DNA of 64,000 nt, taken from NCBI GenBank assembly GCA_029260235.1, contig JAJDDP010000015.1, positions 1 to 64,000 on the forward strand, given 5' to 3'. This document shows, one piece after another, positions 1 through 10,555 of this stretch. This DNA is from Phycisphaerae bacterium (GTDB lineage: Bacteria; Planctomycetota; Phycisphaerae; UBA1845). The stretch's first letter is position 1, and each line of letters begins with the position of its first letter. The notes beneath the pieces were generated by a model. The model did not search any database, had not been told where the DNA came from, and saw only the letters and a program-made list of their open reading frames with translations. The translations under genes and the position numbers were made by a program.

Positions 1-1
1 C

Positions 2-166
2 CGCGCCCGGGCAGAGGCCGTCCATCGCCTGGGCTATGCCGCTGCCCAAGAAGGGCTATTCGATCCGCTAGCTGACCTAACCCCCATCTACATCCGCCGC
101 CCAGAAGCAGAAGAAGTTTGGGAGAAACGCCATGGCCCGGACGGCAAAGCCGACACGCCCAACTAG
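2..166 (+). CDS. tsaB: tRNA threonylcarbamoyladenosine biosynthesis protein TsaB, C-terminal end (partial)
   Basis: An open frame enters from the left edge and stops at TAG 164-166, giving 54 residues. The segment LTPIYIRRPEAEEVW near the end matches the usual TsaB C-terminus, where a P-x-Y-x-R-x-x-A motif closes the protein. TsaB is the inactive-kinase partner of TsaD in making the t6A modification of ANN-decoding tRNAs. Only the tail is visible, so a RimI-TsaB fusion or another ASKHA-fold relative cannot be excluded. Confidence 0.6.
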   Translation, partial: RARAEAVHRLGYAAAQEGLFDPLADLTPIYIRRPEAEEVWEKRHGPDGKADTPN

Positions 167-1953
<1,787 letters not shown>

Positions 1954-2031
1954 GAATGGCATAGACAGCGGCACGCTCAACGCTGACCGCACGATTCAAC
2001 GCGACAGCTTCCAATCGTCGCGCAATCATAA

Positions 2032-2063
2032 GGCGGAGCACCCAAGGGTGCTCCGCCGTTTTT
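2032..2063 (+). terminator. Rho-independent terminator of gdhA
   Basis: A perfect 12-bp stem (GGCGGAGCACCC at 2032-2043 pairing with GGGTGCTCCGCC at 2046-2057) is followed by GTTTTT. It lies 79 bases after the gdhA stop and is the best terminator in the window. Confidence 0.93.
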
Positions 2064-2283
2064 CATGGATGTAGGATTAGATCCTGAATGCCACCGTCTC
2101 TGGACTCTCCTCCCAGCGGACAGGCATGGGTGGGCAGACCGTCTGAATTGGCGTCCCATGGGTTTCATGCCCAGTGGAGCAACGCAGTTCGTTGACATCT
2201 TTGCTTGGCTGTTGTTGAATCCATTGACGGGCTGCTCGCGTGCCCTCATTGGTAGAACGTCTGCGCGCTGTACAGGATTGCAC

Positions 2284-5265
2284 ATGGCTGACTCTGCTTC
2301 GACATCTTCAAAGCCTGATTGGAGCCGGGACTTCGGCGGCTTTGCTGAGTTGATGCCCAACCGCATCCTCAAGGTGCTGCTGGTCTCTAGCCTCTACGAG
2401 TCATTCATTCTTGAATCCGAAGGCTTGGTCAGCGAACTGATCACCACCGAATACATGGACATGAACCTGACCCATCCACCGCGAGTCACGCCAGTGTCCA
2501 CACCCGAGGCAGCGCTGAAGATTCTGGCTAATGAGCGGTTCGATCTGGTGATTACCATGACCCGCCTCCGGGGCATCGGGGTCCCAGAATTTGCCGAGCG
2601 GGTCCAGGAACTCCATGCGGATCTGCCAGTCGTAGTGCTGGCTGATGAACCCCGAGAATTGGTCCGCCAGCCGGAAATCAAGACTAGCCCCCACATCAGC
2701 CGCGTCTTCGTCTGGACGGGCGATGCCAAAATGTTGCTGGCGATCATCAAGCTTATCGAGGATGCCCTCAACGTCGAACAAGACATTCGCACCGGGAATG
2801 TCCGCATCATTATCTTGGTCGAAAACTCGGTACGCTTCTATTCGAGCTATCTGCCGCTCATCTACACCGAATTGATGAAGCTGACCCAATCGCTGATGGC
2901 TGAGGGGATCAACCTGCAGCATCGTCTTCTTCGCCAGCGGGCGAGGCCTCGCATCCTGCTAGCTGAGACCTTCGAGGAAGCGATCGATCTCTACGAAAAA
3001 TTCAGTGAGAACATGCTAGGCGTTATCTCCGACGTGCGCTTCCCGCGCAACGGCCAACTGGATCCAGAGGCTGGGTTGGAGTTCACCCGTCGTGTTCGGG
3101 CTGATTCCCCGCACCTTCCGGTGATGCTGCAATCGTCCGAACCGGGCTTCGCCGGGGCAGCTCTTGAGCTGCAGGCACACTTCTTGCATAAGCAGTCGCG
3201 GCGACTCTTGCAGGATCTGCGGGATTTCATCGTTGGCAGCTTAGGGTTCGGCGATTTCGTTTTCACCCTTCCGGACGGTACCGAGGTGGGCAGAGCCCAG
3301 GATCTGCGTTCCCTGGAAGAGATTCTGCATCACATCCCCGAAGAATCACTCGAGTTCCATGCAAGCCACAACCACATCAGCAACTGGTTGATGGCCCGGA
3401 CCGAATTTGAACTGGCGGCCAGCCTGAGACCCAAGAACGCCGAAGACTTCGCGTCGATGGCTGAGCTGAGAACTTACCTGCTCGAAACGCTAGCCACATT
3501 CCGCGAGCAGAGCCAAACCGGCGTCATCGCTGATTTCTCCCCGGCAAAATTCGACGTAGCCACAAGCTTCACCCGCATTGGCAGCGGCTCCATCGGCGGA
3601 AAAGCCCGCGGCTTGGCTTTTATCAACTCCTTGATCCTGCGAAACAAGCTGGCTCATCGATTTGAAAACGTGAGCATCAACGTTCCCCGCAGCGCAGCCG
3701 TGGGCACCGACGTCTTCGACACGTTCCTCGACCAGAACAATCTCCACGAATTGATTTCCAGGGATCCGTCAGAAGAAGAGGTCATCAATGCCTTCCTCGC
3801 AGCTAAGCTACCAAGCACCGTCAACAGCGACCTGACTGCCTTCCTGAATCTGGTGCGGTATCCGCTCGCGGTCCGCTCGTCGAGCCTGCTGGAAGACTCG
3901 CAGGATAGGCCCTTCGCCGGCATCTATACGACGCACATGCTGCCCAACAATCATCCGGACTTAGCCGTTCGCCGCGATCAGCTCTGTGACGCCATCAAGT
4001 TAGTCTACGCTTCCACCTTCTTTCCAGCCGCACGGCGATACCTCCTGGCTACCGGTCGCCATTCTGAAGAAGAGAAGATGGGCGTGATCCTTCAGGAGTT
4101 GGTCGGCAGCCCGTACGGCGAACGCTTCTATCCAACGTTCTCAGGAGTCGCCCGCTCTTACAATTACTATCCAACCAACAACGTCTCTCCCGAGCAGGGT
4201 GTCGCCTGCGTTGCCCTTGGGCTGGGCAAGACCGTCGTCGAAGGTGGCGAAAGCCTAATCTTCTCGCCGGCTCAACCGCGGACCCTGCCACAGTTCGCTA
4301 CCATCACAGACACGTTAGCCAATTCGCAGCGCACGTTCTATGCGTTGGATATGAGTCACCCCAGCGCCTATCCCGACGCCAAGGGTGATGCCCACATGCT
4401 GAAGTTAGAACTTGAGGTCGCCGAGGAAGATGGCACGCTCGCTCCAATCGGATCGGTCTACTCGGCAGAGAATGACGCCATTTACGATGGTATCTTCAGG
4501 CCAGGGCCAAGGCTTGTCACTTTTGCGCATGTGCTCAAGTCGGGGCTGTTTCCGCTGGCTGACATCTTGCAACTCTTGCTCAAGATTGGCGAGGAAGGGA
4601 TGGCCTGTCCTGTCGAAATTGAGTTCGCCGTAAACATGAGCAGCGGGCCGATGAAGTTCGGCTTCTTGCAAATTAGGCCCACCATCACCAACGAAGAGCA
4701 CGCAGACGTCCAGGCTGAGGAGGTCAGCATCGATCAAGTCCTCTGCGAAAGCCCCAAGGCGTTGGGCAACGGACACTTCACCGACGTGCACGATGTAGTT
4801 TATGTCAAACCAGAGGCCTTCGATCCAGCCAAGACGCTTCAGATCGCCAGCGAGTTGGCCCAAATCAACGACAAGCTGTCTAAGGCGGGTCGGCGATGTC
4901 TGCTGATCGGGCCCGGCAGGTGGGGATCAGCCGACCATTGGCTTGGCGTCCCGGTAAGCTGGGAGCAGATATCTACAGCCCAAGTCATCATCGAAACGTC
5001 CCTCAAAGATTTTCTGGTGACGCCATCTCAAGGTACTCATTTCTTCCAGAACATCACTTCGATGGGCGTGGGCTACTTCGCGGTTGATCCCGCAACCCAG
5101 CGGGGCTTCATAGATTGGGCGTGGCTAGCCGAGCAAGAGGAATTCGCCGAGACCCAATACATCCGCGGTATCCGGTCCGAGCATCCCTTCGATGTGCGTA
5201 TTGATGGCAGAAACCAGCGCGGCACGATCCTCAAACCCCATGCCGAGGTCATTCCAACGGAGTAG
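2284..5265 (+). CDS. Receiver-like protein fused to PEP/pyruvate-dikinase N-terminal (ATP-grasp) domain
   Basis: A 993-residue protein. Residues about 25-165 look like a degenerate response-regulator receiver; about 172-315 look like a more complete one, with Glu180 in the first-strand acidic position, a likely phospho-acceptor Asp250 in GVISD, Ser284/285 and Lys303. From about 425 a PPDK/PEP-synthase nucleotide-binding domain follows (GSGSIGGKARGLA, PLAVRSSSLLEDSQDRPFAG, then a VEIEFA...QIRP closing motif near 790). A last region holds LLIGPGRWGS and PSQGTHFFQN. The swivelling phosphohistidine domain and the PEP/pyruvate TIM barrel of true PpsA are absent, so it cannot be a complete PEP synthase. 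Related proteins annotated only as PEP/pyruvate-binding are known in Bacteroidota. Start ATG 2284 is chosen because homology begins just after it, although the frame is open to 2065; no clear ribosome site was seen. Confidence 0.8.
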   Translation: MADSASTSSKPDWSRDFGGFAELMPNRILKVLLVSSLYESFILESEGLVSELITTEYMDMNLTHPPRVTPVSTPEAALKILANERFDLVITMTRLRGIGVPEFAERVQELHADLPVVVLADEPRELVRQPEIKTSPHISRVFVWTGDAKMLLAIIKLIEDALNVEQDIRTGNVRIIILVENSVRFYSSYLPLIYTELMKLTQSLMAEGINLQHRLLRQRARPRILLAETFEEAIDLYEKFSENMLGVISDVRFPRNGQLDPEAGLEFTRRVRADSPHLPVMLQSSEPGFAGAALELQAHFLHKQSRRLLQDLRDFIVGSLGFGDFVFTLPDGTEVGRAQDLRSLEEILHHIPEESLEFHASHNHISNWLMARTEFELAASLRPKNAEDFASMAELRTYLLETLATFREQSQTGVIADFSPAKFDVATSFTRIGSGSIGGKARGLAFINSLILRNKLAHRFENVSINVPRSAAVGTDVFDTFLDQNNLHELISRDPSEEEVINAFLAAKLPSTVNSDLTAFLNLVRYPLAVRSSSLLEDSQDRPFAGIYTTHMLPNNHPDLAVRRDQLCDAIKLVYASTFFPAARRYLLATGRHSEEEKMGVILQELVGSPYGERFYPTFSGVARSYNYYPTNNVSPEQGVACVALGLGKTVVEGGESLIFSPAQPRTLPQFATITDTLANSQRTFYALDMSHPSAYPDAKGDAHMLKLELEVAEEDGTLAPIGSVYSAENDAIYDGIFRPGPRLVTFAHVLKSGLFPLADILQLLLKIGEEGMACPVEIEFAVNMSSGPMKFGFLQIRPTITNEEHADVQAEEVSIDQVLCESPKALGNGHFTDVHDVVYVKPEAFDPAKTLQIASELAQINDKLSKAGRRCLLIGPGRWGSADHWLGVPVSWEQISTAQVIIETSLKDFLVTPSQGTHFFQNITSMGVGYFAVDPATQRGFIDWAWLAEQEEFAETQYIRGIRSEHPFDVRIDGRNQRGTILKPHAEVIPTE

Positions 5266-5320
5266 GCCTGGGGCTCGTTCCGTTTCAAGCGATCCTCGAT
5301 GCTCCTGTACGAACGTCAGA

Positions 5321-5340
5321 TGCGTCGAGTCATCGACGCA
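5321..5340. terminator. Hairpin between convergent genes
   Basis: TGCGTCGA (5321-5328) pairs perfectly with TCGACGCA (5333-5340) around a 4-base loop. It lies between the convergent stops at 5265 and 5351 and could end transcription from either side, but there is no T-tract on either strand. Confidence 0.35.
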
Positions 5341-5350
5341 ATCTCTGGCA

Positions 5351-6256
5351 CTACTTATCAACGGGATCAATCTCCTCTACCGTTTCGTAGACGATGGTGT
5401 AGCCAGGCGGTGGCTGGAGATTGAATAGAGAATCTCCAAACTCGATATCGAAGCTGAAATCAATGAGGGTGACCCGACCTCCCCCTTCGCCGAGTTCATG
5501 GTGGATATCCACGCCAACTACTTGGGCCGTTTGCGCGTCGGCCCAGATATCCCAGACCGAGTGGTCCCCGCGACCGCCGACAAGGGTAGCTCGCCTTATG
5601 CGGAAGCCCGTCACTGCCTGACCGTCGACCATTTTGCTGCCGAGAGGCTCGCCATCCCCGGGCAAGAGGGCGTCAAGTTCGGCCAATGGTCCCGCAGCGC
5701 CCTGTAGTGCCTGCGCAGCCTGGCCGATGAAGGTCGTGAGCGTTGCTTGCTTCCCCGGGAATTGAGGGTGGTCGAATTGGAGCATTTTGGCGCCTTTTAA
5801 ATCAATGATGCGGACGCCCTTGCTCGGGCTAGCAATGTGGAGCCACCGCGACCCCAGGACCTGGAACCGGATACTCTCTCCATCCCCTTCGATCGGATGC
5901 TCGACCACGGTGTACGTCATCGAGTTTGATTGCCGCACGACATCAAGGACTTGCCCGAACACTACGCCCGCGCTAACTTGGCTGCCCAACTTCGATTGCC
6001 ACAGGGCGACCGATCCAATGACAGCCACAGCAATGCCCAGTCGCAGCACATGACGCCGCCATCGGGCCGACTCGGCCAGACAACCGTTGCGAATGCTTGG
6101 TCGTGGCTGTGGAGGGACAACGGTGGATCGACTTCCAAGACGGCGATTCAAGCGGTCTAAGGCGGCCCGTACATCCTCAGTAGATGGGTCTCTTCTCATG
6201 ATTTCCGTGATGAGCTGCGTGATGACTTGGTCTCGGGTGAGGTCATGGCTATTCAT
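5351..6256 (-). CDS. Membrane protein partnered with an ECF sigma factor (anti-sigma-like, LolA-like outer domain)
   Basis: A 301-residue protein. The N-terminal 65 residues are charged and probably cytoplasmic; one membrane helix follows at about 68-85 (LRLGIAVAVIGSVALW). The outer part (about 95-300) resembles the LolA/MucB-like beta-sheet domain that planctomycetes place behind ECF sigma genes (VVRQSNSMTYTVVE, RFQVLGSRWLHI). Its ATG overlaps the TGA of the sigma gene (ATGA at 6253-6256), so the two are translationally coupled. This supports a role as membrane regulator of that sigma factor, but no classic zinc anti-sigma HxxxCxxC motif is present, so anti-sigma action is an inference. Confidence 0.7.
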   Translation of the reverse strand: MNSHDLTRDQVITQLITEIMRRDPSTEDVRAALDRLNRRLGSRSTVVPPQPRPSIRNGCLAESARWRRHVLRLGIAVAVIGSVALWQSKLGSQVSAGVVFGQVLDVVRQSNSMTYTVVEHPIEGDGESIRFQVLGSRWLHIASPSKGVRIIDLKGAKMLQFDHPQFPGKQATLTTFIGQAAQALQGAAGPLAELDALLPGDGEPLGSKMVDGQAVTGFRIRRATLVGGRGDHSVWDIWADAQTAQVVGVDIHHELGEGGGRVTLIDFSFDIEFGDSLFNLQPPPGYTIVYETVEEIDPVDK

Positions 6257-6765
6257 GGTGGGGCTCCCTTTCTTAGATCCTTCTTGCTACTTGTCGGCAA
6301 CCATGCGCGGAGCTGCTGGCGGGCTTCTCGCAGCGTTACGCCTACCGTCGAGGCTTCGAGGTTGAGAAGTTCGGCGATCTGCGCATAACTCAATTCCGCG
6401 AAGTATCGCAAGGAGAACACTTCGCGGCGCCGCATGGGCAGGCTGGCAACGGCGCCGCGGATCCACTCCAACAGTTCTGCCCGTTCGAAAGCGTCTTCCG
6501 AATGATCTGCTGGCCCGGAGGCGTCGGTCGCTTCATTGAAGGAAAGATTGCGAGTCTGCCTCAGACGGTCCAGCGAGCGGACCGCGGTCATCCATTTCAA
6601 GAAAGCAGGCCATGTCCGAACATGGGAGTGGTCCGTCATGGCCATTACCTCTACGAAGACATCGTGGACGCAGTCCTCCGCTTCATTGGATTGGCCAAGA
6701 AGGCGATGGGCAGTCCGGTACATCCCCGGTCCGTGCTCATCGAGCAGATTTGCCCAATCCGTCAT
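6253..6765 (-). CDS. RNA polymerase ECF sigma factor
   Basis: A 170-residue sigma-70-like protein. Region 2 covers about 10-80 (YRTAHRLLGQSNEAEDCVHDVFVEV, with the EAED-x2-HDVF core), and region 4 about 110-160 (LPMRRREVFSLRYFAELSYAQIAEL, a helix-turn-helix). Region 3 is missing, as in all ECF factors. It directs RNA polymerase to a small stress or envelope regulon. The downstream gene overlaps it by four bases and encodes its likely membrane regulator. The promoter it recognises cannot be told from this window. Confidence 0.92.
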   Translation of the reverse strand: MTDWANLLDEHGPGMYRTAHRLLGQSNEAEDCVHDVFVEVMAMTDHSHVRTWPAFLKWMTAVRSLDRLRQTRNLSFNEATDASGPADHSEDAFERAELLEWIRGAVASLPMRRREVFSLRYFAELSYAQIAELLNLEASTVGVTLREARQQLRAWLPTSSKKDLRKGAPP

Positions 6766-7010
6766 TCTTCATCCCCCGATTGCCCAATGGTAGAACCCGG
6801 ATGGCCGAACCTCCCTGACACATGGATGACGTTGGCCAGCACAGAATATTTACTGGTCGCCCCAAGATTATTGATGTTACATGAGGAACAGCCAACCTCT
6901 CCACCTCGCCGCGTGCAAATGCCCAAAGATCTGCTCCCTCCCATCCCGCCGCTTCGACACAGGCTGGGCTTGGACCTATGATCGGATCCTGACCTACCCG
7001 GAGAGTTGGT

Positions 7011-7475
7011 TTGATTTTTCATCGCACAGCAGGACGGCGCCGTCTCAGGTTCCAGGCCTATCAGGATGTAATCGACGACGTCGTAAATCTGCGAGCTGGC
7101 CACCGCACGCTGGGCAAATGGTCGCTGGGCCAGATTTGTGATCACCTAGCTACTACCCAGGTGTTCTCCTTGGATGGTGGGCCGCCCGCCTTCAAAATGT
7201 CAGCCCTTTATCGCGCCACGATTGGTCGAGTCGCTCTCTGTTCGCTCTTGTGGTGGTGGTTCATCCCTGAGAGGCAGGGGCACATGCCTCTGCCAGCCCC
7301 GGTCAAGACCGAACTCGGCATCGAACGCCTCCGCGGGGCACTGGGCCGGATCGCCGCGGAACCGATGACCACCACGCATCCCATCTTCGGTCGCCTGAGC
7401 CAATCGCATTGGAAGCGCTTCCACCTCTGCCATGCAGGCCATCACTTGAGCTTCCTGATTCCGACCAAATCCTGA
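7011..7475 (+). CDS. DUF1569 (DinB-like fold) protein
   Basis: A 154-residue protein. The segment LRFQAYQDVIDDVVNL followed by LGKWSLGQICDHLA is the signature of DUF1569, a four-helix-bundle family related to DinB, often with a metal site built from histidines (here in CDHLA and in HLCHAGHHLSF). The function of the family is unknown. The start is TTG 7011: GGAG at 7000-7003 lies 7 bases upstream, and no ATG is available before the conserved region. A larger antisense frame (6762-7145) is taken as a shadow. It stands alone between the sigma gene (divergent) and the tRNA. Confidence 0.8.
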   Translation: MIFHRTAGRRRLRFQAYQDVIDDVVNLRAGHRTLGKWSLGQICDHLATTQVFSLDGGPPAFKMSALYRATIGRVALCSLLWWWFIPERQGHMPLPAPVKTELGIERLRGALGRIAAEPMTTTHPIFGRLSQSHWKRFHLCHAGHHLSFLIPTKS

Positions 7476-7556
7476 GCAGCGGCGCTGGGCCCAAGTTAGC
7501 TGTGGACCAGAAGAGATCCGTCGAATAGCTGAGATCAGACCTGATGTGGTGGGAAC

Positions 7557-7630
7557 CGTCCCCGGCAGGATTCGAACCTGCAACCTTTGGCTTCGGAGGC
7601 CAACGCTCTATCCAATTGGGCTACGGGGAC
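7557..7630 (-). tRNA. tRNA-Arg (anticodon CCG)
   Basis: Folds as a 74-base cloverleaf on the minus strand. The acceptor stem is GTCCCCG/CGGGGAC, the anticodon arm TTGGC-CTCCGAA-GCCAA (anticodon CCG, reading the CGG codon), and the T arm GCAGG-TTCGAAT-CCTGC; discriminator base G. The 3' CCA is not encoded and must be added. The D stem (GCCC with GAGC) holds a C-A mismatch at positions 12/23, where most tRNA-Arg have U-A. Confidence 0.95.
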
Positions 7631-7780
7631 TCAAGACCTGCATTGGAGTCTATTTCAGGCCCTAGGGTTGTCAAGGCCTACAACGGGCGCCCCCTCCCAA
7701 CGGGAACCGCTGGCCTAGCCAAGATTCCCGCTCTATCATGCCTGGATGACCACTCACTCCAAGGAACCGAGGAGCCCTGC

Positions 7781-7948
7781 ATGAAAGCTGAACCATTGTT
7801 GGCCAAATTGAACGAACTCCGCAAAGAGGCTGAGGGCAACCCCGAGGATATGGAGTGGCTGACCCTTCACCACGCATTTTGCTTCATTTCTTACCACATG
7901 GGCGACTTCCAGGCCTATCTGAACGAAATAGCTGCCCCGAAAGAGTAG
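7781..7948 (+). CDS. Small conserved hypothetical protein
   Basis: A 55-residue protein with no recognised domain, signal peptide or membrane helix. It starts with MKAEPLLAKLNELRKEAEG, probably helical, and contains the aromatic run HHAFCFISYHMGDF. The start ATG 7781 is supported by GAGGAG at 7769-7774, 6 bases upstream. Codon use looks like that of the neighbours. I believe small proteins of this kind recur in Phycisphaerae genomes, but no function is known to me. Confidence 0.65.
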   Translation: MKAEPLLAKLNELRKEAEGNPEDMEWLTLHHAFCFISYHMGDFQAYLNEIAAPKE

Positions 7949-8125
7949 TCGGTCGCCGATTTCTCGAAAAATGGCGTGCAAAAATCGCTCTGGCCCCAGC
8001 CCACCAGGTTTGGCGCGGCCGCAGTTTGCATGAAGACGATCCCCGAGTTAGAGTGCGGGGTTCGGACGGCAAATTCTGGATTTTGCCGGTGGTCCATCGA
8101 GTTCCATTTCGGATGCACGTCGCCT

Positions 8126-9076
8126 ATGGAATTGCTGTATGAAGTTGAAGAGTTGATTGAGAGCGGAAGTATTGACAAGGCTGAGGCCGCACTGGCCAAG
8201 CTTGGCGGCGAGGCTGAGCACGCTGCCGAGGCTGCCTACTTCCAAGGGCAGATTCACGAAGCCCGAAACGAAACCATCGAGGCCATCAACGCCTACCACA
8301 AGGCGACCGAGGCTGACCCGGACCATCTGGAAGCGACTTTCCGGCTGGCTTTCCTCCTCGATTTGCACGGCGAGGATGAGGAAGCTATGCAGCTCTACGA
8401 GCAGTGCCTCAAGCACCCCCCACTGCATGTCAACGCCCTGATCAACTTGGCTGTGCTGTATGAAGATGACGGGTCGTACCATGAGGCTGAGCGCTGCCTG
8501 GAATTGATCCTTGATCGGCATCCCAATCATGCCAAGGCCCAACTGCTCCTCAAGGACGTTCGAAGCTCACTGACCATGTATTATGACGAAGACCAAGAGC
8601 GCATGATGGAATCGCACCATGCGATCATGGACATGCCCATCAGCGAGTTCGAGCTGAGTGTTCGGTCTCGGAACTGCCTCAAGCAGATGGACATTCATAC
8701 GCTGGGCGACTTGATGAATGTCACCGAAGCGCAGTTGATGGCCTACAAGAACTTCGGCGAAACATCGCTAAATGAAATCAAGGCGCTGCTTACCCAGAAG
8801 AATCTGGTTTTGGGGCAGATGCTGGACGATCCATCTCCTGAAGCACCGACTGCCCTGCCAACCCTCGGTTCTGACGGCATTTACGGCAAGTCGGTCAACG
8901 AGTTGGAGCTGTCCGTCCGTTCGCGAAAATGCATTCAGCGGCTGGGCATCAACACCTTGGGAGAGCTAGCCGCCCGGAGTGAGACTGAGCTGCTGTCCAT
9001 CAAGAATTTTGGCCTCACCTCGCTGAACGAAATTAAGCGGCGCATGATAGACATGGGATTATCCCTCCAGTCGTAG
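8126..9076 (+). CDS. TPR protein with two RNA polymerase alpha C-terminal domains
   Basis: A 316-residue protein. Residues about 1-145 form TPR-like helical repeats. Two copies of the alpha-CTD helix-hairpin-helix fold follow: 172-230 (FELSVRSRNCLKQ, NFGETSLNEIK) and 257-316 (LELSVRSRKCIQR, NFGLTSLNEIK). In the E. coli alpha subunit the matching motifs are LTVRSANCLK and NLGKKSLTEIK, which bind UP-element DNA and activators; the DNA-contact Arg is kept in both copies (Arg180 and Arg265). No RNA-polymerase assembly domain is present, so this is not rpoA. It probably binds DNA or transcription complexes and uses the TPRs for protein contacts; this is inference. Start ATG 8126 matches where the protein-like sequence begins; the frame is open to 7976 and the ribosome site is weak. 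Confidence 0.85.
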   Translation: MELLYEVEELIESGSIDKAEAALAKLGGEAEHAAEAAYFQGQIHEARNETIEAINAYHKATEADPDHLEATFRLAFLLDLHGEDEEAMQLYEQCLKHPPLHVNALINLAVLYEDDGSYHEAERCLELILDRHPNHAKAQLLLKDVRSSLTMYYDEDQERMMESHHAIMDMPISEFELSVRSRNCLKQMDIHTLGDLMNVTEAQLMAYKNFGETSLNEIKALLTQKNLVLGQMLDDPSPEAPTALPTLGSDGIYGKSVNELELSVRSRKCIQRLGINTLGELAARSETELLSIKNFGLTSLNEIKRRMIDMGLSLQS

Positions 9077-9120
9077 CCCGTGAATTCTTCCCTGGCCGGA
9101 GGATTGCGAAGGCTTGATTC

Positions 9121-10395
9121 ATGAAGTCGGTGAGCTTCAAGGCGCAGCGAAGACAGCAGGCGGCTCTTGCCCTTGCTTGGGCTGCCGCCTTGGTGGTTTC
9201 GGGCTGCGTCGGTCGGGCTGACCAGACACGTAACCGACCAAACACCATATCCCCGCCGGTCGTCGTCCGAGATGTGCGCGTCTTGCTTGCATCCGGCAGC
9301 GACGCTACTCGAGTTCGGATCAACGGGGCATTTGTAATCGTTGACGCTAGCGGCACGGTCGTCGCCCACGACCACACCAGTGAATGGCTATTGGTGCAGA
9401 CCGCTGATGGTGTCCGCGTCGGCAAACGCTCAATCTCCGGCCAAGAGGCAACCCTCAAGCCCGCGCCGGGCGGCACGTTTGAACTTTCAAAGCGAACTGA
9501 GAAGGGCTGGTCGCCGGCGCGCCGTTACCCCGGCTTCTTGACCATCCGCCGCCAACGAAGCGGCAAGTTGCAAGCCGTCAATTACGTTAACCTTGACACC
9601 TACGTCGCTGGCGTTCTTAACCGCGAGCTCTACCCTGATTTCCACCAAGAAGCCTATCGCGCCCAAGCGGTGGCCGCCCGAACCTACGCCCTTTACATCA
9701 TGGCTCAGCGAGGGCGACGCGCCTTCGATGTGACCGCAACCGAATCTTCGCAGGTTTACGGCGGGTTGGCTGAGGGCAGGAGCGCTTCCAAAGCGGTCGA
9801 AGCTGCCCAACACACCCGTGGTATTATCTGCACCTGGACTGCTCCTCAGGGCGAGCGCATTTTTTGCACCTACTACAGTTCCGCATGCGGCGGTAAGAGC
9901 CAAGACGTAGCCGACTGCAAGCCGCGACCCAGCATCAAGCCGCTCTCTGGCGGCGTCGTTTGCAACTACTGCAAAATCGCCAAAGGCAACGTCTATCGCT
10001 GGGGGCCTGTCACCATTGAAAAAGCCAAGATCCGATCCCGGTTGATCGCCCGCTATTCGAATCTCAAATCCATGAGCACCATCAAGTCGATTGAAGAAAC
10101 CTCAAGAACCCGCCACGGACGACCGGGCCGAATCCGCATCAGCGACGTCAACGGCCTGTCCCACGAACTACGGGCCGAGGACTTCCGGCTGACCGTAGGC
10201 AGCCGCATTATGCGAAGCACCGATTGCCGACTGACCGACAACGGATCAACCATCACCCTGAGCAAAGGCCAAGGCTTCGGACACGGCATGGGCCTATGCC
10301 AATGGGGCACCCAAGGCCAAGCACTCCAAGGACGGTCAGCCGCAGAGATTCTCAAGTTCTATTATCCCGGGATGCATCTGACGCGGGCATACTAG
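9121..10395 (+). CDS. SpoIID/LytB-domain lipoprotein
   Basis: A 424-residue exported protein. The N-terminus has a positively charged start, a hydrophobic stretch and a lipobox (LVVSGC, Cys about 29), so it is probably a lipoprotein. The SpoIID domain spans about 150-420: YVNLDTYVAGVLNREL, QAYRAQAVAARTYALY-like segment, SSACGG and GHGMGLCQWGTQGQA. SpoIID is a lytic transglycosylase acting on denuded peptidoglycan during engulfment in Bacillus; in non-sporulating bacteria such proteins probably trim cell-wall glycan. It follows the TPR/alpha-CTD gene by 44 bases on the same strand, so cotranscription is possible. Confidence 0.9.
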   Translation: MKSVSFKAQRRQQAALALAWAAALVVSGCVGRADQTRNRPNTISPPVVVRDVRVLLASGSDATRVRINGAFVIVDASGTVVAHDHTSEWLLVQTADGVRVGKRSISGQEATLKPAPGGTFELSKRTEKGWSPARRYPGFLTIRRQRSGKLQAVNYVNLDTYVAGVLNRELYPDFHQEAYRAQAVAARTYALYIMAQRGRRAFDVTATESSQVYGGLAEGRSASKAVEAAQHTRGIICTWTAPQGERIFCTYYSSACGGKSQDVADCKPRPSIKPLSGGVVCNYCKIAKGNVYRWGPVTIEKAKIRSRLIARYSNLKSMSTIKSIEETSRTRHGRPGRIRISDVNGLSHELRAEDFRLTVGSRIMRSTDCRLTDNGSTITLSKGQGFGHGMGLCQWGTQGQALQGRSAAEILKFYYPGMHLTRAY

Positions 10396-10555
10396 TTCAG
10401 CCTCTCTAGCAGACAATGCAAGGAGGCGATATGCATAGGCACCGCATGGTTGTATCCGTTCTACCTGGACCTGCCTATATCGGTCCGCCGCGCTTGTGTC
10501 GCGGCAGTCCAATAAGTTCCCTCATTGTCCAAAACGAAGTAGGATCAGTGCGGAC

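Noticed and set aside
6762..7145. 127-residue minus-strand frame next to the sigma gene
   Set aside because: It overlaps the DUF1569 gene and its own sequence has no domain feel or ribosome site.
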